From Streptomyces sp. (lineage in GTDB: Bacteria; Actinomycetota; Actinomycetes; Streptomycetales; Streptomycetaceae), in NCBI RefSeq assembly GCF_019510245.1, contig NZ_JAEKKT010000140.1, positions 1 through 64,000 of the forward strand: a stretch of DNA of 64,000 nucleotides. Reading direction: 5' to 3'. The translations under genes were made by a program, and so were the position numbers. This document shows, one piece after another, positions 24,731 through 33,740 of this stretch. Under the pieces are notes generated by a model, which saw nothing but the letters and a program-made list of their open reading frames with translations, did not search any database and was not told the origin of the DNA. Each line of letters starts with the position of its first letter. The stretch's first letter is position 1.

Positions 24731-24997
24731 TGCTGACCAGTGGACGCCTTCACCGGCGCGAATGCGACAGGCCTGCCGAGTGTTGGAGGCGATTTGGATC
24801 CGGCTTGCCAAACGGGCCTCGCCACAGGGGGCTGGGCTTTGCGTTTCCCGCCCCCGCTTTACCGTCCCGTGGGGCGCGTGCTCAGAGGAGAAGCGCCCCG
24901 CTCAGAGGACACATCACCGCAGGTCAGGGGCGCACGCTCAGCCGAGAAGCGACCTGCTCAGAGATCAAGGAGCGCCCCCACACAACGCCGGTCCCGA
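24731..24997. repeat. Gene-free stretch with degenerate GCTCAGAGGA repeats
   Basis: No gene was recognised between the zinc-ribbon leader and rsmI. GCTCAGAGGA-like words start at 24880, 24900, 24936 (GCTCAGCCGA) and 24956 (GCTCAGAGAT), that is, two pairs with 20-bp spacing offset by 56 bp. The text after each odd copy also matches (GAGAAGCG). This looks like a degraded 56-bp duplication. ATTTGG-N10-CCAAAC at 24793-24814 is an additional inverted repeat. Confidence 0.4.
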
Positions 24998-25037
24998 GGC
25001 GCCCCGTCAGGGGCGCGGGGAACTGCGCGACCAGCCG
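24998..25037 (-). repeat. Dispersed hairpin repeat, minus-orientation copy
   Basis: GGCGCCCCGTCAGGGGCGCG (from 24999) followed by GGGAACTGCGCGACCAGCC is the reverse complement of the copy at 11784-11824. It lies about 60 bp beyond the rsmI stop codon and probably terminates transcription from that gene. Confidence 0.6.
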
Positions 25038-25099
25038 TCCACGGCCCGCGGTCCGCTGCACAGGAGCAACCACAATGGCGCTCCCGGAAAACTCGGCGC

Positions 25100-25948
25100 C
25101 TACTCAGCGGAGCGTTTCGCGGCGACCACGGCGTCGAACACGATCCGCTTGGGAATCCCGGCCTCCACCGCCACCGCCGCGATCGCCTCCTTGCGGCGCT
25201 CCCCCGCCTCCTCCCGCACCCGCACGCGCCGCACCAGCTCCTCCGCGTCGAGCTCCTCCGGCCCCCGCTCGGGCGCGCCCTCGACGACGACGGTGATCTC
25301 GCCGCGCACCCCCTCGGCGGCCCACACCGCCAGCTCCGCAAGCGGACCGCGCCGCACCTCCTCGTACGTCTTGGTCAGCTCACGGCAGACGGCGGCCCGC
25401 CGCTCGGCGCCGAAGACCTCGGCCATCGCGGCGAGGGTGTCGTCGAGGCGGTGCGGGGCCTCGAAGTAGACGAGGGTGCGGCGCTCCTCGGCGGCCTCCT
25501 GGAGGCGCGAGCGGCGCTCGCCGGCCTTGCGCGGCAGGAACCCCTCGAAGCAGAACCGGTCGACGGGCAGCCCGGACAGCGCGAGCGCGGTGAGCACGGC
25601 GGACGGCCCCGGCACGGCGGTGACCCGGACCTCCTTCTCCACGGCGGCGGCGACCAGCCGGTAGCCGGGGTCGGAGACGGACGGCATCCCGGCGTCGGTC
25701 ACGAGCAGCACGCGCGCGCCGCCGACCAGTTCCTCGACCAGCTCCGGGGTGCGGGCCGCCTCGTTGCCCTCGAAGTACGACACCACGCGCCCCTTGGGCG
25801 TCACGCCCAACGCCTGGGTGAGCCACCGCAGCCGCCGCGTGTCCTCGGCCGCGATCACGTCGGCGCCGGTCAGCTCCGCGGCGAGCCGGGGCGGCGCGTC
25901 CGCGACGTCGCCGATGGGGGTGCCTGCGAGGACAAGGGTTCCAGTCAC
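25100..25948 (-). CDS. rsmI: 16S rRNA 2'-O-ribose C1402 methyltransferase
   Basis: 282 residues of the tetrapyrrole-methylase-like SPOUT-unrelated family. The N-terminal GTLVLAGTPIGDVADAPPRL and EDTRRLRWL, then LVTDAGMPSVSDPGYRLV and VTAVPGPSAVLTAL, are the RsmI signatures. RsmI methylates the 2'-OH of C1402 in 16S rRNA. The start at GTG 25948 matches the family's N-terminus, but its GGAGG lies only 1 nt upstream, so initiation may differ. It is divergent from pmt. Confidence 0.92.
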   Translation of the reverse strand: MTGTLVLAGTPIGDVADAPPRLAAELTGADVIAAEDTRRLRWLTQALGVTPKGRVVSYFEGNEAARTPELVEELVGGARVLLVTDAGMPSVSDPGYRLVAAAVEKEVRVTAVPGPSAVLTALALSGLPVDRFCFEGFLPRKAGERRSRLQEAAEERRTLVYFEAPHRLDDTLAAMAEVFGAERRAAVCRELTKTYEEVRRGPLAELAVWAAEGVRGEITVVVEGAPERGPEELDAEELVRRVRVREEAGERRKEAIAAVAVEAGIPKRIVFDAVVAAKRSAE

Positions 25949-26077
25949 GCCTCCATCCTCGCAGCCGCCACCGACAGCGCCGTCCCCGGCGGCCGCCCGC
26001 GGCGGTGAACGCAAAGGAACCCACCGTGAAGCCCCATTGCACGGGACTCACACAGAACGGTTCCCTACGATGGCGCG

Positions 26078-27868
26078 GTGACCAGTACCGCGTCCTCCAC
26101 GGACACCCGGCAGGGCCAGGCAGCGCTCGACGAGCGGCCGACGTGGCAGCAGCGGCTGCGCCGGTTCGGTTACCCGGCGAGCCCGGCGCACTCGGCGCCC
26201 GCCCCCGGGGGCAGAGGCGCCGCCGGGTCCGGCGCGCACGCCGACGTCGTCGACCGCCTGGTGCCGCCGTACGCGCAGCCCGGCTCCCGGCTGTGGCTCG
26301 CCCTGGGGGTGCCCCCGGTGCTCGCCGAGCGGATCACGCGCTGGTCGGGCTGGGGCGGTCCGCTGCTGGTGACGCTGATGGCGGGCCTGCTGCGGTTCTG
26401 GAACCTGGGCAGTCCCAAGGCGGTGATATTCGACGAGACGTACTACGCGAAGGACGCGTGGGCGCTCGTCCACCGCGGTTTCGAGGTCAACTGGGACAAG
26501 AACGCCAACGACCTGATCCTGCAGAAGGCCGGTCACGTCGGCATCCCGGTGGACGCGGCGTACGTCGTGCACCCGCCGGTCGGCAAGTACGTCATCGGGC
26601 TCGGTGAGCTGATCTTCGGCTTCAACCCGTTCGGCTGGCGGTTCATGACGGCGCTGCTCGGCACGCTGAGCGTGCTGCTGCTGTGCCGGATCGGGCGCCG
26701 GATGTTCCGGTCCACCTTCCTGGGCTGCCTGGCGGGCGGGCTGATGGCGGTGGACGGGCTGCACTTCGTGATGAGCCGCACCTCGCTGCTCGACGGGGTG
26801 CTGATGTTCTTCGTGCTGGCCGCGTTCGGCTGCCTGGTCATCGACCGGGACAGGTCGCGGGCGAAGCTTGCGGCCGCCCTGCCGCCGGACGCGGACGGCC
26901 GGGTCCGGCCGGACGCGCGCGTGGCCGACGGCTTCCGCTTCGGGTGGCGGCCCTGGCGCTGGGCCGCGGGCGTGCTGCTGGGCCTCGCGATCGGCACCAA
27001 GTGGAACGGCCTCTACATCCTGGCCGCGTTCTGCCTGATGGCGCTGTTGTGGGACGTCGGCGCCCGCAGGGTGGCCGGTGCCCGGCACCCGTACAAGGCG
27101 GTCCTGGCGCACGACACGGGGATCACGTTCCTCGCGACGGTCCCGGTGGCGATCGCCGTCTACCTGACGTCCTGGATCGGCTGGATCCTCTCCCCCACCG
27201 ACGGCACCGGCGGCTACTTCCGCACCTGGGCGGCCACCGACGGCAAGGGCGGCAACTGGACGTTCCTGCCGGACTGGCTGCGCAGCCTGTGGCACTACGA
27301 GCACGAGGTGTACCTGTTCCACGTCGGCCTGTCGTCGCCCCACACGTACATGTCGAACCCGTGGTCCTGGCTGGTGCTGGGCCGCCCGGTGTCGTACTAC
27401 TACGAGTCGCCCTCCCCGGGCGTGGACGGCTGCCCGTCGGACGCCGGCCAGAAGTGCGCCCGTGAGGTGCTGGCGATCGGCACCCCGCTGCTGTGGTGGG
27501 CGGCCTGCTTCGCGATCGCCTACGTCCTGTGGCGGTGGGCGTTCCGGCGCGACTGGCGGGCGGGCGCCGTCGCGTGCGGCATCGCGGCCGGTTACCTGCC
27601 CTGGTTCATGTACCAGGAGCGCACGATCTTCCTCTTCTACGCCGTCGTCTTCGTGCCGTTCCTGTGCCTCGCGGTGGCGATGATGATCGGCGCGATCATC
27701 GGCCCACCGGGCTCCAGCGACACCCGCCGACTGGTCGGCGCATCGAGCGCGGGCGTCCTGGTGCTCCTGATCGCCTGGAACTTCATCTACTTCTGGCCGC
27801 TGTACACGGGCACGGCGATCCCCATAGATTCCTGGCGTTCACGGATGTGGCTCGATACGTGGGTGTGA
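26078..27868 (+). CDS. pmt: Protein O-mannosyltransferase (dolichyl-phosphate-mannose type)
   Basis: A 596-residue GT39-family membrane enzyme that transfers mannose from polyprenyl-phosphate-mannose to Ser/Thr of secreted proteins. After a variable N-terminus comes LRFWNLGSPKAVIFDETYYA (about residues 105-124), with the catalytic Asp-Glu pair. There are about ten hydrophobic segments, and GTKWNGLYILAAF is characteristic. In S. coelicolor the orthologue glycosylates exported proteins and is needed for phage phiC31 infection. GTG 26078 has no ribosome site, but TACGAT (26066-26071) ends 6 nt upstream, suggesting a leaderless mRNA. Confidence 0.92.
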   Translation: MTSTASSTDTRQGQAALDERPTWQQRLRRFGYPASPAHSAPAPGGRGAAGSGAHADVVDRLVPPYAQPGSRLWLALGVPPVLAERITRWSGWGGPLLVTLMAGLLRFWNLGSPKAVIFDETYYAKDAWALVHRGFEVNWDKNANDLILQKAGHVGIPVDAAYVVHPPVGKYVIGLGELIFGFNPFGWRFMTALLGTLSVLLLCRIGRRMFRSTFLGCLAGGLMAVDGLHFVMSRTSLLDGVLMFFVLAAFGCLVIDRDRSRAKLAAALPPDADGRVRPDARVADGFRFGWRPWRWAAGVLLGLAIGTKWNGLYILAAFCLMALLWDVGARRVAGARHPYKAVLAHDTGITFLATVPVAIAVYLTSWIGWILSPTDGTGGYFRTWAATDGKGGNWTFLPDWLRSLWHYEHEVYLFHVGLSSPHTYMSNPWSWLVLGRPVSYYYESPSPGVDGCPSDAGQKCAREVLAIGTPLLWWAACFAIAYVLWRWAFRRDWRAGAVACGIAAGYLPWFMYQERTIFLFYAVVFVPFLCLAVAMMIGAIIGPPGSSDTRRLVGASSAGVLVLLIAWNFIYFWPLYTGTAIPIDSWRSRMWLDTWV

Positions 27869-27954
27869 GCCACATCCCTGATCCCCGTTCGGCCAACAAT
27901 CGGTCAACCCCTGCCACAGGGGCCCCACAACGACCTACAGTGCGAGTCACGACC

Positions 27955-27989
27955 AGCTTTTGAACGCGTTCACAAAATGCGCAAAAGCT
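27955..27989 (+). promoter_or_regulatory. Inverted repeat with inner palindrome upstream of the first PBP gene
   Basis: Arms AGCTTTTG (27955-27962) and CAAAAGCT (27982-27989) are perfectly complementary across a 19-bp spacer. The spacer begins with the perfect 10-bp palindrome GAACGCGTTC (27962-27971, sharing one base with the first arm). It ends about 22 bp before the ATG and just upstream of a GGGGAGGG ribosome site, so it could be an operator or a leader hairpin affecting translation. Confidence 0.5.
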
Positions 27990-28011
27990 CACGGGGAGGG
28001 ACTTTCGGACC

Positions 28012-29622
28012 ATGCGCAAGGGGGTCAAGGGCGCCCTGATCGGCGGCGTCTGCGCAGCCGTGCTGGGCGGGGGCGGGTACGGCGCCTACAACGTCCTGTC
28101 GGCATTGCACGGTGACAGCACACCGGCCGTGCGGACCGGGCCGCCGACGAAGGACGAGATCGAGGACACCGCGCAGAAGTTCTTCGCGGCCTGGGAGAAG
28201 GGCCAGTCGGCGACCGCGGCGTCGTACACGAACGACTCCGCCGACGCCGAACCGGTGCTCACCTCCTTCAGCGACGTGGCGCACATCGAGGACGTGCACA
28301 TCACGCCCGGCAAGGCGACCGGCGCCACCGTCCCGTACAGCGTGAAGGCGACCGTGTCCTACGGCGGGACGTCCAAGCCGCTCGCCTACAGGAGCCGCCT
28401 GACGATCGTGCGCGGCGAGACCACGCACCGCGCGCTGGTCGACTGGGCCCCGTCGGTGGTCCACCCGGAGCTGAAGCGCGGCGACACCCTGTCCACCGGC
28501 GAGGCGGCCAGCCCGCCCATCGAGGCCGTGGACCGCAACGGCACGGTCCTCACGAAGGACAAGTACCCGTCGCTGGGCCCGATCCTGGACGAGCTGCGCA
28601 GCCGGTACGGCGACAAGGCGGGCGGCACGCCCGGCGTGGAGCTGGTCATCCAGCACGCGTCCCAGGAGTCCGCCGACACCACGCTGCTGACCCTCAAGGA
28701 GGGCCGGGCGGGCAAGCTGCGGACGACGCTCGACGCGCGCGTGCAGGCCGCCGCCGAGACCGCGGTGACGAAGTACGCCGAGTCCTCGGTGGTGGCCGTC
28801 AAGCCCAGCACCGGCGAGGTGCTGGCGGTCGCCAACCACCGCGAGGACGGCTTCAACGCGGCCTTCCTCGGCGAGCTGGCGCCCGGCTCCACCATGAAGA
28901 TCATCAGCGCGGCCACCCTCATCGACACCGGCCTGACGACGGCTAACGGCCCGGCGCCCTGCCCGCCGACCGCGACCTGGCAGAGCCAGACCTTCAGCAA
29001 CCTCAAGGGACTCCAGCCGGACGAGAAGGCCACCCTCTCGGACAGCTTCGCGCGCTCCTGCAACACGGCGTTCGTGAAGTACGCGGACTCGGTCCAGGTC
29101 GACTCGCTGACCAAGGAGGCCGAGGACCGGTTCGGGCTCGGGAAGAACGACTGGAAGGTGGGCGTCCCGAGCTTCGACGGCCGGGTCCCCGCCTCCGGCG
29201 GCCCGGACACCGCGGCCAACCTGATCGGCCAGGGCCAGGTGCAGATGTCCCCGCTGAACATGGCGTCGGTGGCGGCGACCGCGATGACCGGGACCTTCCG
29301 GCAGCCGGTGCTCGTCGCGCAGAAGCTGGACGGCCGTGAACTGGCCACCGCGAAGGGTCTGTCGCCCGCCACGGTCGGCCAGCTGCGCGCGATGATGAAC
29401 CGCACCGCGACCAGCGGCACCGCGGCCGGGGTGATGCGCGGGCTGAGCGGCAGCATCGGCGCCAAGACGGGCTCGGCGGAGGTAGACGGCCAGTCCAAGT
29501 CGAACAGCTGGTTCGCCGGCTACCGCAACGACGTCGCGGCCGCGGCCATGACCCAGGACGGCGGCCACGGCATCGACGCGGCCGGTCCGATTGTCGCAAG
29601 CGTGCTACGGATCGGAGGCTGA
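28012..29622 (+). CDS. Class B penicillin-binding protein with MecA-N-like domain (paralog 1)
   Basis: A 536-residue membrane-anchored transpeptidase. The N-terminal helix (GALIGGVCAAVLGGGGYGAY) is followed by an NTF2-like MecA N-terminal domain (about 45-170), a dimerisation region and the transpeptidase domain. Catalytic motifs: STMK (293-296, nucleophile Ser293), SCN (349-351), KTGS (485-488). It cross-links peptidoglycan outside the membrane. The tandem paralog lies 102 bp downstream. The pair corresponds to SCO3156/SCO3157, reported to respond to cell-wall stress; regulation here is not visible beyond the upstream inverted repeat. Confidence 0.9.
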   Translation: MRKGVKGALIGGVCAAVLGGGGYGAYNVLSALHGDSTPAVRTGPPTKDEIEDTAQKFFAAWEKGQSATAASYTNDSADAEPVLTSFSDVAHIEDVHITPGKATGATVPYSVKATVSYGGTSKPLAYRSRLTIVRGETTHRALVDWAPSVVHPELKRGDTLSTGEAASPPIEAVDRNGTVLTKDKYPSLGPILDELRSRYGDKAGGTPGVELVIQHASQESADTTLLTLKEGRAGKLRTTLDARVQAAAETAVTKYAESSVVAVKPSTGEVLAVANHREDGFNAAFLGELAPGSTMKIISAATLIDTGLTTANGPAPCPPTATWQSQTFSNLKGLQPDEKATLSDSFARSCNTAFVKYADSVQVDSLTKEAEDRFGLGKNDWKVGVPSFDGRVPASGGPDTAANLIGQGQVQMSPLNMASVAATAMTGTFRQPVLVAQKLDGRELATAKGLSPATVGQLRAMMNRTATSGTAAGVMRGLSGSIGAKTGSAEVDGQSKSNSWFAGYRNDVAAAAMTQDGGHGIDAAGPIVASVLRIGG

Positions 29623-29724
29623 CGTCACCCCCACAGGCCGGGACTCTAGGCTGGTGCCGTCGTTGGGGAGCGTGAGGGCTACGGGGCGACGGGGACCCTG
29701 GGGAATGCGCGGAGGAACGGACCA

Positions 29725-31395
29725 GTGGGCAAGAGAAGGCGCGTCGCCGAGCGACGGAAGCACAGACCCGCCGTCATCGGCGGGGTGATCGCCGTCGTCG
29801 TCGGCGGCGTGGGCTTCGGCCTGTACGCGCTCTACGACGGCGGGGCCGCCGACGCGTCGACGGCGAAGACGGCCGACCACAAGCCCGTCAAGACCGGCCC
29901 GCTGTCCGCCGCCGAGGTGCAGACGACGGCGCGCACCTTCCTGTCGTCCTGGCAGCAGGGCAAGGTCACGCAGGCCGCCGCCGTCACGGACGACAGCAAG
30001 GCCTGCATCAAGCTCCTCACCGGCTACACCAAGGACGCCCACGTCACGGGCGTCACCCTCACCGAGGGCACCCGCACCGGCGGCAAGGTCCCGTTCTCCG
30101 TCAAGGCGACCGTGTCGTACAAGGGCGTCAGCAAGCCCCTGTCGTACGACTCCGCCTTCACCGTGATCCGCCGGACCAGCGACGGCAAGCCGGTGGTGAA
30201 CTGGCACGCCGCGGTCGTCCACCCGGACCTCGCGGACGGCGACACCCTGGTCACCGGCGCGTCCGGCACCCCGCCGATCAAGGCCCTGGACCGCGACGGC
30301 GGGGAGATCACCACCGCCAAGTACCCGTCACTGGGCTCGGTCCTCGACGGGCTGCGGGAGAAGTTCGGCAAGAAGGCCGGCGGCAAGGCGGGCGTCGAAC
30401 TGCGCGTGGTGCGCGGCGCGGCGTCGGAGAAGGCGAAGCTGTCCGACAAGACGCTCCTGGAGCTCAGCAAGGGCACCCCGGGCACCGTGAAGACGACGCT
30501 CAGCCCGACGCTGCAGGCGGCCGCCGAGAAGCAGGTCATGACGCAGAAGAACGCCTCGGTCGTGATGATGCGCCCGTCGACCGGCGAGGTCCTCGCCGTC
30601 GCCAACTCCAGTCACGGCTTCAACGTGGCCTTCCAGGGCTCGCTCGCGCCCGGCTCCACGATGAAGATCGTCACGTCGACCATGCTGTTCGAGAAGGGGC
30701 TGATCACCCCGGACGCCTCGCACCCCTGCCCGAAGACGTACAAGCTCGCCGGCTGGACGTTCCACAACGACGACGACTCCGAGATCAAGAAGGGCACGTT
30801 CAAGCTGAGCTTCGGCGCCTCCTGCAACAACGCCTTCATCGATTTCGCGCCCAAGCTCTCCAACAGCGACCTGACCACCGAGGCGCAGCAGGTCTACGGC
30901 CTCGGCATGAACAACTGGGCCATCGGCGTCCCGACCTTCGACGGCTCGGTCCCGGTGCAGAGCGGCGCGCAGATGGGAGCCTCGCTGATCGGGCAGGGCG
31001 GGGTACGCATGAACCCGCTGAACATGGCGTCGGTGTCGGCCACGGTGGACACCGGCTCCTTCCACCAGCCGTACCTGGTCGCCCCGAGCGTCGACAACCG
31101 GACGATCGCGAAGGCCTCGCGCACCATGTCGTCGAAGACGCAGTCGCAGCTCAAGGAGGTCATGCAGTACACGGCGGCGTACGGTACGGCGGCCAAGGCG
31201 ATGTCGGGCCTGAGTTCGAGCTGCGGCGCCAAGACCGGCTCGGCCGAGGTCGACGGGCAGAAGAAGCCGAACGGCTGGTTCACCGCGTACTGCGGGGACT
31301 TCGCCGCGGCGGGCGTGGTCCAGGCGGGCGGGCACGGCGGCGACACGGCCGGACCGATCGTGGCGGCACTGCTGAAGCTCGGCGCCTCGCTGTAG
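29725..31395 (+). CDS. Class B penicillin-binding protein with MecA-N-like domain (paralog 2)
   Basis: A 556-residue paralog of the preceding gene with the same order: basic N-terminus (MGKRRRVAERRKHRP), membrane helix (AVIGGVIAVVVGGVGFGLYA), MecA-N-like domain, transpeptidase. The motifs are STMK (311-314), SCN (366-368), KTGS (503-506), all intact. An extra Cys occurs in the segment SSCGAKTGS. The start is GTG at 29725 with GGAGG at 9 nt. The intergenic region holds no other gene. Confidence 0.9.
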   Translation: MGKRRRVAERRKHRPAVIGGVIAVVVGGVGFGLYALYDGGAADASTAKTADHKPVKTGPLSAAEVQTTARTFLSSWQQGKVTQAAAVTDDSKACIKLLTGYTKDAHVTGVTLTEGTRTGGKVPFSVKATVSYKGVSKPLSYDSAFTVIRRTSDGKPVVNWHAAVVHPDLADGDTLVTGASGTPPIKALDRDGGEITTAKYPSLGSVLDGLREKFGKKAGGKAGVELRVVRGAASEKAKLSDKTLLELSKGTPGTVKTTLSPTLQAAAEKQVMTQKNASVVMMRPSTGEVLAVANSSHGFNVAFQGSLAPGSTMKIVTSTMLFEKGLITPDASHPCPKTYKLAGWTFHNDDDSEIKKGTFKLSFGASCNNAFIDFAPKLSNSDLTTEAQQVYGLGMNNWAIGVPTFDGSVPVQSGAQMGASLIGQGGVRMNPLNMASVSATVDTGSFHQPYLVAPSVDNRTIAKASRTMSSKTQSQLKEVMQYTAAYGTAAKAMSGLSSSCGAKTGSAEVDGQKKPNGWFTAYCGDFAAAGVVQAGGHGGDTAGPIVAALLKLGASL

Positions 31396-31406
31396 CGGGG
31401 AGGGCG

Positions 31407-31754
31407 TCAGCCGGCCACGGGGGTCGCCATGTACGTCCGCCTCAGGAACCGCAGCAGCGCCTTCGACTCGAACTGCACCACCGAGGTGCCGTGGTCGGAG
31501 TGGAACTCCACCACGGCCTGGACCCGCCCGAGCGGCCACACGCGTACGTCGCCGCTCTCCGCGGGCGCCCTGAGGCCTTGTTCCAGCAGCGAGCGCGAGA
31601 ACGTCCACTCGTCCGTGCCGGGCAGGCCGACCTGTACCGACCGCGGATCGGCGTCGGGGTCGTAGCGCAGGACGACGGGGACCGCGGGCGGCTCGTCCCG
31701 CGCGTCCTCGTCCGTGACGATGTGGGCTCGCGCATACTGCTCGACTACAGACAT
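31407..31754 (-). CDS. ssgE: SsgA-like sporulation protein, SsgE type
   Basis: A 115-residue SALP-family protein found only in sporulating actinobacteria. It reads MSVVEQYARAHIVTDEDARD then VPVVLRYDPDADPRSVQVGL, VWPLGRVQAVVEFHS and ALLRFLRRTYMATPVAG, closest to SsgE, which controls spore separation and correct wall autolysis. The single-domain length is right. The ATG at 31754 lies after a GAGGG site. The position beside the paired PBPs matches S. coelicolor and fits a shared role in the wall. It is divergent from the nickel transporter operon. Confidence 0.88.
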   Translation of the reverse strand: MSVVEQYARAHIVTDEDARDEPPAVPVVLRYDPDADPRSVQVGLPGTDEWTFSRSLLEQGLRAPAESGDVRVWPLGRVQAVVEFHSDHGTSVVQFESKALLRFLRRTYMATPVAG

Positions 31755-31905
31755 CGGACTGCCCTCTACGCTCCGTGACCTGTGCGAAAGTTGTGCATCC
31801 GCTTTCTCATCCAATGTCGCACATTTTCCGTATTGTGCTTGACGAGGCCGCCGCATCCCTGCTCACGATTCCGGATGCGACGGCCTTCTCGCTTCCTTCT
31901 CGCTC

Positions 31906-31936
31906 TTGCAAAAGGTTCGCAATACAGTCCTAAAAT
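31906..31936 (+). promoter_or_regulatory. Nur-box-like operator overlapping the nik promoter
   Basis: TTGCAA-AAGGT-TCGCAA (31906-31922) matches the Streptomyces Nur (nickel-responsive Fur-family) consensus tTGCaa-N5-ttGCAA at 11 of 12 defined positions. It overlaps the putative -35 (TTGCAA) of a promoter whose -10 is TAAAAT (31931-31936). Repression by Nur when nickel is plentiful is inferred. Confidence 0.72.
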
Positions 31937-31942
31937 CGAACC

Positions 31943-32977
31943 GTGCATGTACCTGACGGATTCATCGACGCCCCCACGTCCGCGGTCACGGCGGTGGTCG
32001 CGGCCGGCGCCCTCGCGGTCGGCCTGCGCGGCGCCCGCCGTGAACTCGAAGAGCGCACCGCGCCGCTGGCCGGCCTGGTGGCGGCGTTCATCTTCGCCGT
32101 ACAGATGCTCAACTTCCCCGTCGCGGCCGGAACAAGCGGCCATCTGCTGGGCGGGGCGCTCGCCGCGATACTCGTCGGCCCCTACACCGGCGTCCTGTGC
32201 GTGTCCGTGGTCCTCCTCATGCAGGGCATCCTGTTCGCGGACGGCGGGCTGACCGCGCTCGGCCTCAACATCACCGACATGGCGATCGTGACCACCGTGG
32301 TCGCCTACGCCGTCTTCCGCGGCCTGCTGAAGGTCCTGCCCCGCTCCCGGCGCTCGGTGACCGGCGCCGCCTTCGTCGCCGCCCTGCTCTCCGTGCCCGC
32401 CGCCGCCGCCGCCTTCACGCTCCTGTACTCGGTCGGCGGCACCACCGACGTCGCCATCGGCAAGGTGGCCGGCGCGATGATCGGCGTGCACGTCCTCATC
32501 GGCGTCGGCGAGGCCGCGATCACCGCACTGACGGTCGGCGCGGTCCTCGCCGTACGCCCCGACCTGGTGTACGGGGCGCGCGGCCTGCGGCAAGGGCTGA
32601 AGCTGCGGGTGAACGGCGTCCTGGTGGACGCGCCGGAGCCGACCGCGCCCGTCGCGGCGCGCACCTCCCGCCGCGCGCTGTGGATCAGCGGCCTGGCGAC
32701 CTCCCTGGTGCTCGCCGGGTTCGTCAGCCACTACGCCTCCGCCAGCCCCGACGGCCTGGAGAAGGTCGCCCACGACCACGGCTTCGACACGAAGACGAAG
32801 GAGCACGCCTCGGCCGGCTCCCCGCTCGCCGACTACGGCGTCGAGGACGTCTCCGACGCCCGGCTCTCCGGGGGCCTCGCGGGCGTCATCGGGGTCGGCA
32901 CCACCGTGGTCGCGGGCAGCGCGGTGTTCTGGGCGGTGCGCAGGCGCCGTACCGGCGCACTTCCGGAGGTGCGCTGA
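31943..32977 (+). CDS. Ni/Co ECF transporter substrate-binding subunit, CbiM/NikM-NikN fusion
   Basis: A 344-residue membrane protein. MHVPDGFIDAPTSAVTAVVA is the signature N-terminus, whose first residues (Met-His2) coordinate the metal in NikM/CbiM. Seven or so helices follow. The C-terminal part (about 245-344: one helix, SPDGLEKVAHDHGFD, another helix) is the normally separate NikN/CbiN PDGL domain, so the two subunits are fused. The Nur-type operator favours nickel over cobalt. TAAAAT ends 6 nt before GTG 31943, so the mRNA is probably leaderless and the precise N-terminus is secured. Confidence 0.9.
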   Translation: MHVPDGFIDAPTSAVTAVVAAGALAVGLRGARRELEERTAPLAGLVAAFIFAVQMLNFPVAAGTSGHLLGGALAAILVGPYTGVLCVSVVLLMQGILFADGGLTALGLNITDMAIVTTVVAYAVFRGLLKVLPRSRRSVTGAAFVAALLSVPAAAAAFTLLYSVGGTTDVAIGKVAGAMIGVHVLIGVGEAAITALTVGAVLAVRPDLVYGARGLRQGLKLRVNGVLVDAPEPTAPVAARTSRRALWISGLATSLVLAGFVSHYASASPDGLEKVAHDHGFDTKTKEHASAGSPLADYGVEDVSDARLSGGLAGVIGVGTTVVAGSAVFWAVRRRRTGALPEVR

Positions 32978-32978
32978 C

Positions 32979-33740
32979 GTGGGTGTCGGGCACACGCACC
33001 GGCTCTACCTGCACGCGCACTCGCGCGTGCACGCGCTCCCGCCGCACACCAAGCTCGCCGCCGTCCTCGCCTTCGTGGTCGTCGTGGTCTCGACCCCGCG
33101 CACGGCGATGTGGGCGTTCGCGCTGTACGCAGTGCTGCTCGCGGTCGTCGCGCACCACGCGCGCGTGCCCGCCGGCTTCCTGCTGAAGCGGCTGCTGATC
33201 GAGGTGCCGTTCGTCGCCTTCGCCGTGCTGCTGCCGTTCGTCGCGGAGGGCGAGCGGGTGGCCGTGCTGGGCCTCCCGCTCAGCGTGAACGGCCTGTGGG
33301 GCGCCTGGAACGTCCTGGTGAAAGGGACGCTGGGCGTCGCCGCCTCCGTCCTCCTGGCGGCCACCACGGAGCTGCGCGAGCTGCTCCTCGGCCTGGAGCG
33401 GCTGAAGCTGCCGCCGCTGCTCGTCCAGATCGCCTCCTTCATGATCCGCTACGGCGACGTCATCACCGACGAGATGCGCCGGATGCGGATCGCCCGCCGA
33501 TCGCGCGGCTTCGAGGCGCGGGGTGTGCGCCACTGGGGCGTGCTCGCGAAGTCCGCGGGTGCGCTGTTCATCCGCTCCTACGAACGCGGGGAGCGCGTCC
33601 ACCTGGCCATGGTGAGCCGGGGCTACTCCGGTTCGATGCCGGTCATCGACGAGGTGACCGCGTCCCGGGCCGAGTGGTCGTACGCCCTCGCGCTGCCGCT
33701 GTCCGCCCTCGTCGTCCGCCTGTCGGGGTGGGCCCTGTGA
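32979..33740 (+). CDS. ECF transporter transmembrane (T) component, NikQ/CbiQ
   Basis: A 253-residue membrane protein. The Ala-Arg-Gly coupling motifs typical of EcfT/CbiQ are visible as RRMRIARRSRGFEARG and MVSRGYSG in the second half. Several hydrophobic segments lie before them (LAAVLAFVVVVVST, VAFAVLLPFVA). It couples the NikMN membrane subunit to the ATPase. It begins 2 bp after the NikMN stop and its own stop overlaps the ATPase start (GTGA), a tight three-gene operon. Confidence 0.9.
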   Translation: MGVGHTHRLYLHAHSRVHALPPHTKLAAVLAFVVVVVSTPRTAMWAFALYAVLLAVVAHHARVPAGFLLKRLLIEVPFVAFAVLLPFVAEGERVAVLGLPLSVNGLWGAWNVLVKGTLGVAASVLLAATTELRELLLGLERLKLPPLLVQIASFMIRYGDVITDEMRRMRIARRSRGFEARGVRHWGVLAKSAGALFIRSYERGERVHLAMVSRGYSGSMPVIDEVTASRAEWSYALALPLSALVVRLSGWAL

